DNA of 64,000 nucleotides from Streptomyces roseolilacinus (GTDB lineage: Bacteria > Actinomycetota > Actinomycetes > Streptomycetales > Streptomycetaceae): assembly GCF_014649335.1 (NCBI RefSeq), contig NZ_BMSV01000006.1, positions 310,001 to 374,000 of the forward strand, given 5' to 3'. Shown here in pieces: positions 1 to 6,478 of the stretch (position 1 is the stretch's first letter; each line of letters opens with the position of its first letter). The position numbers and the translations under genes were made by a program. The notes under the pieces are model-generated. The model saw only the letters and a list, made by a program, of their open reading frames with translations. It had not been told where the DNA came from and ran no database searches.

Positions 1-575
1 GGGTCTGGCAGGGGGAACATCCCCTCAAGGGCGACTGTGCATTGCACAATTTCGTGAGGGCTCGCCTGTGCTGTCCATTTCATTAGGCTCTCGCAGGACA
101 TCTGTGCCGTAAACATTTCAGCTGCTACATGCGGTACCCATGTGGATAGCGGCGCGCCTTCGGATTGCGAGATTAGATCGAGTAGATCGGACATTCCTGC
201 ATTCCGCAGGGGAGACGCGTCCCAAGGTTCCGGCGGATTGCCTGTAGTGTGCGGGACGCGGCTCTCTTTGTTTGAATTGTAAGAACTCGGTCTGCTGGTT
301 GCCACGAATTTTGCACGCCATGATTTTTCGTCGACCTCTTGGGGGCTCAGGGGGGTGCCGTTTGACTGTGCGTATTCGGCAATGGCTGCAACTAGGGCGA
401 GTGTCTGGTGGAGCTTTAGTGGATTCTTTCCGGTGAGTTTCTCTTGGATGGTGGAACGCGCCATCTCTCGGTTTCGACCGGTCCCTTTAAGTAGGCGCTC
501 AATGTCTCTATAGGAGGGATTACCTGCTCGCAAGCGCAGATCTCGAAGCTGCTTCGCCAAGTTGTCCGACACCAT
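1..575 (-). CDS. XRE-like regulator, C-terminus beyond window
   Basis: This leftward gene starts at an ATG (573-575) preceded by a GAGGTG ribosome binding site and stays open to the window edge, giving at least 191 residues. The N-terminal 60 residues (AKQLRDLR, SYRDIE, ARSTIQEKLTG) have the look of the helix-turn-helix domain of Streptomyces XRE-type regulators; the rest is unassigned. Many A- and T-ending codons make it clearly poorer in G+C than the genes right of 1446, which suggests transfer. It lies just inside the end of an integrated element marked by the tRNA remnant at 1156, so it may be the element's regulator. The DNA-binding call is inferred from motif spacing. Confidence 0.6.
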   Translation of the reverse strand, partial: MVSDNLAKQLRDLRLRAGNPSYRDIERLLKGTGRNREMARSTIQEKLTGKNPLKLHQTLALVAAIAEYAQSNGTPLSPQEVDEKSWRAKFVATSRPSSYNSNKESRVPHTTGNPPEPWDASPLRNAGMSDLLDLISQSEGAPLSTWVPHVAAEMFTAQMSCESLMKWTAQASPHEIVQCTVALEGMFPLPD

Positions 576-597
576 GTCACCTCGTCTTGTGTTCAGG

Positions 598-657
598 GTG
601 TCCGCGCTCGTCCGGAGGTGTCCGGCTGCGTCTGGACGTGTCCGGTCTCGTCCATCA
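598..657. repeat. Three tandem 20-bp direct repeats
   Basis: Three consecutive 20-bp units each begin with GTGTCCG (598, 618, 638), with weaker agreement in the rest of the unit (CGTC at about the same place). A fourth GTGTCCG is at 702. They lie 22 bp upstream of the start of the leftward XRE-like gene. They could be an operator for that regulator or recombinase arm sites of the element. Confidence 0.55.
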
Positions 658-773
658 CTGCCGAGGAGACCAGGAGAAAGACTAGGTCAATGGCATGGCA
701 GGTGTCCGCGAACTGCCGGATGTGACCGGGAAGTTGGTATGACGTCGACCGGACAGATTCACTCGGGAACAAC

Positions 774-812
774 GAACCCCGCTCCCTCCGGTGGGCGGTG
801 GGAGCGGGGTTC
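774..812. terminator. 13-bp stem hairpin
   Basis: A perfect inverted repeat pairs 774-786 (core CCCCGCTCCC) with 800-812 across a 13-nt loop. It sits between the XRE-like gene promoter region and the small membrane protein gene. No clear U-tract follows, so its role as a transcription terminator is inferred from stem strength. Confidence 0.45.
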
Positions 813-865
813 ATCTCACTGTTGTCAGGCTTGTGCGAGCCCGAGTGAAAGGTCGGAGTACCGCT

Positions 866-1006
866 GTGTCAAAGATGGACGGACCCCTGAGCAGCCAGAC
901 TACCGAAACCCAGGGCCAGAAGGTCTACCTCTGGCTAGTTGCTGTGGGTTCCCTTGCCGGGTTGCTGACGGCGGTCGCATCGGTCATCACCGCCTTGAAG
1001 GGGTGA
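866..1006 (+). CDS. Small single-span membrane protein
   Basis: This is a 46-residue protein starting at a GTG that has a GGAG ribosome binding site 8 nt upstream; an internal ATG at 875 is the alternative start. The N-terminal half is polar and the C-terminal half is one hydrophobic segment (VYLWLVAVGSLAGLLTAVA). It lies between the XRE-like gene and the tRNA-Arg remnant, hence inside the left element. Nothing in the sequence gives a function. Confidence 0.45.
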   Translation: MSKMDGPLSSQTTETQGQKVYLWLVAVGSLAGLLTAVASVITALKG

Positions 1007-1155
1007 GGCGGCACTGGCAGGTGCCGTCGGTCTAGCCTGACATCAGCGGATGACATCAACGCTGACAGACACCTGTGGACGTACACAGAGTTCTGCTGGG
1101 TTCTGTGCCACTGCGTAAGCCAGCAGCGGCTCGGCATCACCAATGCGACACCCGC

Positions 1156-1197
1156 CTACGGATCAGAAGGTTGCAGGTTCGAATCCTGCCGAGTGCA
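1156..1197 (+). other. tRNA-Arg(ACG) 3' half: att site of left element
   Basis: The segment carries the anticodon loop (CTACGGA, anticodon ACG), the 3' anticodon strand, the variable loop, the T arm (GGTTCGAATCC) and the 3' acceptor strand CGAGTGC of a Streptomyces tRNA-Arg. The 5' half is missing: the bases before 1156 do not pair with TCAGA and there is no D arm. A tRNA 3' fragment followed by its own terminator is the usual scar where a tyrosine-recombinase element has inserted into a tRNA 3' end. The intact tRNA should lie at the other end of the element, left of this window. Confidence 0.8.
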
Positions 1198-1205
1198 CAC
1201 AGATG

Positions 1206-1233
1206 AGAGGCCCCGGAGAGATCCGGGGCCTCT
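1206..1233 (+). terminator. Native tRNA-Arg terminator
   Basis: An 11-bp perfect stem (1206-1216 with 1223-1233, core GAGGCCCCGG) and a 6-nt loop sit 9 nt after the tRNA-Arg 3' end and are followed by TTGCGTT. Its position shows that the chromosome side of the junction is on the right. Confidence 0.7.
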
Positions 1234-1445
1234 TGCGTTGTCCGGGGACGTGCCGCAGTGGAGTGCGGCAGTCGGGTTCACCCGTTCGTGCCACCCACCG
1301 TGCCGGGCAGTCGGCCGATGGCCGCCCGCACCTCCTCGCGTTCGCCTTGTGCCTGGGGCCGGGTTCTCCCCGCGGCGGGGCGGGCGGGGGTCGGGCCCCG
1401 TCGGGGGCGGGGCCGGTGTCGGGTGCGTGTGGAACAGTGGCGCGC

Positions 1446-1829
1446 ATGTGGGTACCTGCTGAGAACCGGCGCTTCGTGCTGGGTGACCTGCCCGTGCTGC
1501 TGATGGGAGGTGCTCCGGTGCACGAGGAGCTGCCCGAGCTGCACGCCCCCGGGGGGCGGGTGCCGGCGTGCGCGGGATGGTCGGTCGTACCGAAGGCCAC
1601 GCTGTGCGTCGTCGACGGGCCCGGCGACTCCGGCTGCGTGGTGCCGGGGGCGTTCTCCCCCGAGGAGTTCGGTCATGTCGTCGAGTGGTGCGAGACCGTC
1701 GAGCGGGCCGGTGGCGCCGTGGTCGTGTCGGTCGGCGCCCTGCCCGGCGAGGCCGAGTCCGTCGACTGGGACGCGCTGCTGTCCGGCGGGTCGCGGGGAG
1801 GGTTCGTGCCCGCGCTCACCGCCCCGTGA
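1446..1829 (+). CDS. Hypothetical protein, 127 aa
   Basis: This rightward gene has normal Streptomyces third-position G+C. Its stop overlaps the GTG start of the DUF2797 gene (GTGA), so the two are probably translated together. The protein looks soluble, with no signal peptide or membrane segment, and has alternating hydrophobic stretches (VLGDLPVLL, AVVVSVGAL) that suggest a compact alpha/beta fold. I do not recognise the family. The ATG at 1446 lacks a strong ribosome binding site, so the start is uncertain. Confidence 0.6.
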   Translation: MWVPAENRRFVLGDLPVLLMGGAPVHEELPELHAPGGRVPACAGWSVVPKATLCVVDGPGDSGCVVPGAFSPEEFGHVVEWCETVERAGGAVVVSVGALPGEAESVDWDALLSGGSRGGFVPALTAP

Positions 1830-2674
1830 GCGGCGGATGGCGGAGCCGGGGCGTCCGGTGGGACGGGCACCGGCCCGTGTGGGCGTGGGAGGGCGGGCGG
1901 ACCAGTCCCCTCACGTACGGGCGCGAGCTGGCCTTCCGGATCGTCGGTGAGCGACGGTGCCCCGGTGCGCGCGGCAACCCCTGCCCGGACCGCGCCGTCG
2001 TCGGCGCCCGCGGCACCGGGGGGATGTGCCCCCCGTGCGTGCGCCTCGACCGGTCCCACTCCGTCGCCGCCGACACCGCGCTCGACGACCCGAGGGTCTT
2101 CCGCGTGTACCTCGCCTGGTTCGGCGGCGCCCTGGCCAAGGTGGGCATCACCGCCGAGGAACGGGGCGACGCGCGACTGCTCGAACAGGGTGCCGTCGCG
2201 TTCGCCTGGCTCGGGCGCGGACCGCTGATGGCCGCCCGCCGGACCGAGGAGGTGCTGGGCGCCGCGCTCGGCGTGCCCGACCGGATCCCGTACGCCGCCA
2301 AACGTCTCGCGCGCGTGGAACTGCCCGGCGCCGCGGAGCGGGCGGAGGAGGTCGTACGGCTGTACCGGGCCGCCCGCGCCGTGCCCGGGTGGCAGGACAC
2401 GCTGGAGGCCCCGCCGTTCGACGGGGTGCGCGACCACGCCGGGGTCTTCGGGCTCGACCGGGTGGCGCGGGTCGACGGCGTCGTCGGCGGCCTCGCGGCG
2501 GGCGGGGAGCTGGCGGGCACCCTGCTGGCGGTCGCCGGCCCCGATCTGCACCTGGCGCTGGACGACGGGCGGGAGGTCGTGCTCGACGGCCGGCTCGTCG
2601 CCGGGTGGGAGGTCGCCCGGGGCGAGGGCCGGGTCACCCTTCCCGTCGACGTCGTACAGCGGGGACTCTTCTGA
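1826..2674 (+). CDS. DUF2797 family protein
   Basis: The 282-residue protein starts at a GTG that overlaps the previous stop. Residues about 40-75 hold a cysteine set (RRCPG, NPCPD, MCPPC) that could bind zinc. The next part (VYLAWFGGALAKVGIT and a following glutamate in RRTEEVL) has the order of elements seen in GIY-YIG nucleases; I infer that similarity from pattern only. DUF2797 proteins are conserved in actinobacteria and have no established function. The gene sits upstream of the two-component system but is separated from it by about 290 bp, so it is probably not in the same operon. Confidence 0.75.
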   Translation: MSGGWRSRGVRWDGHRPVWAWEGGRTSPLTYGRELAFRIVGERRCPGARGNPCPDRAVVGARGTGGMCPPCVRLDRSHSVAADTALDDPRVFRVYLAWFGGALAKVGITAEERGDARLLEQGAVAFAWLGRGPLMAARRTEEVLGAALGVPDRIPYAAKRLARVELPGAAERAEEVVRLYRAARAVPGWQDTLEAPPFDGVRDHAGVFGLDRVARVDGVVGGLAAGGELAGTLLAVAGPDLHLALDDGREVVLDGRLVAGWEVARGEGRVTLPVDVVQRGLF

Positions 2675-2965
2675 CGCGACGGAAGCGCGGGACGTGGGCG
2701 GAAGCCGGGCGCGGACCCGGGCCGGCCAGACTGTTCGACGTGCACGCCCCCTTCACGCCCGGCCGGGCCTCGCGGCAAGGCGCGGTCCTCCCCGGCGGCG
2801 TCGAGGCGGGGACCGGGACCCTCTGGACGATCAGGTACCGCGCGGGTGCCCTGCGGGACGGTGGTGGCCGGGGCGTCGACGACGGCGCCGCACCGCCCGG
2901 GGATTCTCAGGGAATTCACAGGAACGCGTAAGCGGCCTCTCAGCGGCCGGGCGCAGCGTGGGAGC

Positions 2966-3715
2966 ATGACCGTCTCCCCTCCCCAGCCCCGCGCCCACTC
3001 CCGCTCCGAGATGCGTCGGCCCGACGGCAGCCCGGTCCGCGTCCTCGTCGTCGACGACGAGTCGTCCCTCTCCGAACTGCTGTCCCTGGCCCTGCGCTAC
3101 GAGGGCTGGGAGGTCCGCAGCGCCGAGAACGGTGCCGACGCCGTGCGCGCCGCGCGGGACTTCCGGCCCGACGCCGTCGTCCTCGACGTGATGCTGCCCG
3201 ACATGGACGGGCTGAGCGTGCTCCAGCGGCTGCGCCGCGACCGCAACGACGTGCCCGTGCTGTTCCTCACGGCCAGGGACTCCGTCGAGGACCGCATCGC
3301 CGGGCTCACCGCGGGCGGCGACGACTACGTCACCAAGCCGTTCAGCCTGGAGGAGGTCGTCGCCCGCCTGCGCGGGCTGATCCGCCGCTCCGGCGCCGGA
3401 CTCGTCCGCAGCGAGTCGCTGCTCGTCGTCGGGGACCTCACCCTCGACGAGGACAGCCACGAGGTCACCCGCGGCGGGCAGGGCATCCACCTGACGGCTA
3501 CCGAGTTCGAGCTGCTGCGGTTCCTCATGCGCAACCCGCGGCGCGTCCTCAGCAAGGCCCAGATCCTCGACCGTGTCTGGTCGTACGACTTCGGCGGCCA
3601 GGCCAACGTCGTCGAGCTCTACATCTCGTACCTGCGCCGCAAGATCGACGCCGGACGCTCCCCGATGATCCACACGCGGCGCGGCGCCGGATACCTGATC
3701 AAGCCGGGCGAATGA
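2966..3715 (+). CDS. OmpR-family response regulator
   Basis: This 249-residue regulator has a receiver domain (residues about 24-140) with the acidic pair D30/D31, phosphoacceptor D74 (VVLDVMLPDMDG), T102 and K124, then an OmpR/PhoB winged helix (residues about 155-245, ending HTRRGAGYLI). It should be phosphorylated by the kinase encoded immediately downstream, whose ATG overlaps its TGA. The ATG at 2966 has GGAG only 1 nt upstream, so the start could instead be the ATG at 3011. The region before it carries two TCTCA motifs in a run that resembles a direct-repeat operator. Likely targets are the adjacent glycosyltransferase genes. Confidence 0.93.
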   Translation: MTVSPPQPRAHSRSEMRRPDGSPVRVLVVDDESSLSELLSLALRYEGWEVRSAENGADAVRAARDFRPDAVVLDVMLPDMDGLSVLQRLRRDRNDVPVLFLTARDSVEDRIAGLTAGGDDYVTKPFSLEEVVARLRGLIRRSGAGLVRSESLLVVGDLTLDEDSHEVTRGGQGIHLTATEFELLRFLMRNPRRVLSKAQILDRVWSYDFGGQANVVELYISYLRRKIDAGRSPMIHTRRGAGYLIKPGE

Positions 3716-5169
3716 CGGTGGTGACGGTACGGCCCTGGTCGCTGCGGACGCGGCTCGTCGTCTCCGCCGTGGCGCTGATCGCCGTCGTGGCGGCCGTGAT
3801 CGCCACCGTCACCACCATCGCCCTGCGCTCCTACCTCGTCGAGCAGAAGGACGAGCAGCTCCGCGAGGCCGTCCACCGCGGCGCCATGGACCGGGCGGGC
3901 GGCCTGCGCTTCGTCGGCGCCCCCGGCAACGAGCTGGGGACGGTCGGCGGGCGGGCCGAGACGCCGGGCGGGCCGCTGGACGCGGCGGGCCGGCTGGACA
4001 GCCCCCTTCCCGGCGACGTCCCCGGGACGCTCACCGGGGCCCAGCTCGCGGCCCTGTCCGCGGTGCCCCGCGACGGCGCCGTCCGCACGGTCACCCTGCC
4101 CGGCCTCGGCGACCACCGGGTGCTGGCCTCCCCGGACGGGCGGCTCGTCCTGGGCTTCCCGCTCGGCGACGTGCAGGACACGGTCGGCACGCTGATCCTC
4201 GTCGAGGTGTGCGTCACCGCCGCCGGGCTCGTCGCCGCCGCCCTCGCGGGCGGCACCCTCGTCGGGGTCGCCCTGCGGCCCCTGCGCCGGGTCGCCGCGA
4301 CGGCCCGGCGCGTCGGCGAACTGCCCCTGCACAGCGGCGAGGTCGCCCTTCACGAACGGGTCCCCGACACGGAGGCCGACCCGCGCACCGAGGTCGGCCA
4401 GGTGGGCGCCGCCCTGAACCGGATGCTCGACCACGTCCACTCGGCACTCCACGCCCGCCAGGTGAGCGAGACCCGCGTCCGCCAGTTCGTCGCCGACGCC
4501 AGCCACGAGCTGCGCACGCCGCTCGCGTCGATCCGCGGGTACGCCGAGCTGACCCGGCGCGGCCACGAGGAGACCGGGCCCGGCACGCGGCACGCCCTCA
4601 CCCGGATCGAGGCCGAGGCCACCCGCATGACCGGGCTCGTCGAGGACCTCCTGCTGCTCGCGCGCCTCGACGCCGGCCGCCCCCTCTCGTACGAGCCGGC
4701 CGACCTGTCCCCGCTGGTCGTCGACGCGGTCAGCGACGCCCGTGCCGCCGGGCCCGACCACGTGTGGCGGCTCGACCTGCCGCCCGACCCGGTCGTCGTG
4801 CACGGCGACCCGGCGCGCCTCCAGCAGATCCTCGTCAACCTCCTCGGCAACGCCCGCGCCCACACCCCCGCCGGTACGACCGTGACCGCGCGGGTGCGCC
4901 GCGACGGGCACGGCGTGGTGCTGGAGGTCCACGACGACGGGCCGGGGGTGCCGGGGGAGTTGCTGCCGCACGTCTTCCAGCGGTTCGCGCGCGGCGACAC
5001 GTCCAGGTCCCGGCAGTCGGGGTCCACGGGGCTGGGGCTCGCCATCGTGCAGGCGGTCGTCACCGCGCACGGCGGACGGGTGGACGTGTCGAGCGTGCCC
5101 GGGCGGACCGTGTTCGCCGTCCGCCTTCCGGACCCACAGGTGGGCCACAGGCCCGTCACACCCCTCTGA
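3712..5169 (+). CDS. Sensor histidine kinase (HAMP, HisKA, HATPase)
   Basis: This 485-residue membrane kinase begins inside the stop of the response regulator gene. A first membrane segment (residues about 14-40) is followed by an extracytoplasmic sensor region rich in Gly, Ala and Pro, a second segment (about 160-188) and a HAMP linker. The dimerisation domain has the phosphorylated H265 in SHELRTPLASIRGY. The ATPase domain has an N box (NLLGNARAH, about 374), DDGPGVP and STGLGLAIV. The signal is unknown. It is the cognate kinase of the regulator at 2966 and is encoded directly upstream of two lipid-linked glycosyltransferases, so a cell-envelope cue is plausible. Confidence 0.93.
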   Translation: MTVVTVRPWSLRTRLVVSAVALIAVVAAVIATVTTIALRSYLVEQKDEQLREAVHRGAMDRAGGLRFVGAPGNELGTVGGRAETPGGPLDAAGRLDSPLPGDVPGTLTGAQLAALSAVPRDGAVRTVTLPGLGDHRVLASPDGRLVLGFPLGDVQDTVGTLILVEVCVTAAGLVAAALAGGTLVGVALRPLRRVAATARRVGELPLHSGEVALHERVPDTEADPRTEVGQVGAALNRMLDHVHSALHARQVSETRVRQFVADASHELRTPLASIRGYAELTRRGHEETGPGTRHALTRIEAEATRMTGLVEDLLLLARLDAGRPLSYEPADLSPLVVDAVSDARAAGPDHVWRLDLPPDPVVVHGDPARLQQILVNLLGNARAHTPAGTTVTARVRRDGHGVVLEVHDDGPGVPGELLPHVFQRFARGDTSRSRQSGSTGLGLAIVQAVVTAHGGRVDVSSVPGRTVFAVRLPDPQVGHRPVTPL

Positions 5170-5194
5170 CAGCGCCGCCCGGGACGGTCGGGGC

Positions 5195-6478
5195 ATGCCA
5201 ACCGACATGCCTGCCAAGGACCTCGCGGGTGCCCTGCCCGCTCGGGAGCACCTGCCCGTGGGCGCCGCCGACCGGCCCGTCCTCGACGTCGTGATCCCCG
5301 TCTACAACGAGGAGAAGGATCTCGAGCCGTGCGTGCGGCGGTTGCGCGAGCACCTCGCCCGCACCTTCCCCTACGGCTTCCGCATCACCGTCGCCGACAA
5401 CGCCAGTACCGACCGCACCCCGGACGTCGCCGCGCGCCTCGCGGAGTCCGTGCCCGGGGTGCGGTCGGTGCGGCTGGAGCAGAAAGGGCGGGGGCGGGCG
5501 CTGCGCACCGTGTGGTCGCGGTCCGACGCACCCGTCCTCGCCTACATGGACGTCGACCTGTCGACGGACCTGAACGCCCTGCTGCCGCTCGTCGCGCCGC
5601 TCATCTCGGGCCACTCGGACCTGGCGATCGGCTCGCGGTTGGCCGGCGGCTCCCGCGTCGTACGGGGCCCGAAGCGGGAGTTCGTCTCCCGTACGTACAA
5701 CCTGATCCTGCGCGGCTCGCTCGCCGCCCGGTTCAGTGACGCCCAGTGCGGCTTCAAGGCGATACGGCGCGAGGTCGCCGAGCGGCTGCTGCCCATGGTC
5801 GAGGACACCGGCTGGTTCTTCGACACCGAGATGTTGGTCCTCGCGGAACGGGCGGGGCTGCGCATCCACGAGGTGCCGGTCGACTGGGTCGACGACCCGG
5901 ACTCGACGGTGGACATCGTCAGGACCGCGACGGACGACCTGAAGGGCGTGTGGCGGGTCGGGCGGGCCCTCGCCAAGGGCGCCCTGCCCCTCGACCGGCT
6001 CGCCCGTCCGTTCGGCGACGATCCGCGCGACCGGCTCATCGGCGGCGTACCGGGCGGACTGGCCCGGCAACTCGTCGGGTTCTGCACGGTCGGCATGCTG
6101 TCGACGCTGTTCTACCTGGGGCTGTACGCGCTGTTCCGGCTCGGGGTCGGCCCGCAGGCCGCCAACGCGACGGCCCTGCTCGTGTCCGCCGTCGCCAACA
6201 CGGCCGCCAACCGGCGCCTCACCTTCGGTGTGCGGGGCCGTGACCGGGCCGTACGCCACCAGGCGCAGGGCCTGGTGGTCTTCGGGATCGGGCTGGCGCT
6301 CACCAGCGGGTCGCTCGCCGCGCTCGGAGCCGCGACCGGCAGCCCCTCACAGGCCACCGAGATGGCCGTGCTCGTCGCCGCCAACCTCGCCGCGACGGTC
6401 CTGCGGTTCCTGCTCTTCCGCGCCTGGGTCTTCCCCGAGCGGCGCGACCACTCGTACGCACAGGGGGACCCCCGATGA
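5195..6478 (+). CDS. GT2 glycosyltransferase fused to GtrA-like domain
   Basis: The 427-residue protein joins a DPM1/GtrB-like family 2 glycosyltransferase (residues about 25-265; VVIPVYNEE, DNASTD, the metal-binding MDVDLSTD near 119, and QCGFKA) to a GtrA-like membrane domain with four hydrophobic segments (about 285-420). Such proteins load a sugar from a nucleotide donor onto polyprenyl phosphate and help move it across the membrane. It follows the two-component genes by 25 bp and its TGA overlaps the ATG of the GT39 gene. The natural pathway is loading here, then transfer on the outer face by the next protein. Confidence 0.88.
   Translation: MPTDMPAKDLAGALPAREHLPVGAADRPVLDVVIPVYNEEKDLEPCVRRLREHLARTFPYGFRITVADNASTDRTPDVAARLAESVPGVRSVRLEQKGRGRALRTVWSRSDAPVLAYMDVDLSTDLNALLPLVAPLISGHSDLAIGSRLAGGSRVVRGPKREFVSRTYNLILRGSLAARFSDAQCGFKAIRREVAERLLPMVEDTGWFFDTEMLVLAERAGLRIHEVPVDWVDDPDSTVDIVRTATDDLKGVWRVGRALAKGALPLDRLARPFGDDPRDRLIGGVPGGLARQLVGFCTVGMLSTLFYLGLYALFRLGVGPQAANATALLVSAVANTAANRRLTFGVRGRDRAVRHQAQGLVVFGIGLALTSGSLAALGAATGSPSQATEMAVLVAANLAATVLRFLLFRAWVFPERRDHSYAQGDPR

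Noticed and set aside
562..1035. Rightward 157-codon ORF over the left-element end
   Set aside because: It overlaps the start of the XRE-like gene, the tandem repeats, the hairpin at 774 and the better-supported small gene at 866; its composition is not coding-like.
1156..1197. Possible functional tRNA-Arg
   Set aside because: The D arm and the 5' acceptor and anticodon strands are missing, so only an attachment-site remnant is present.
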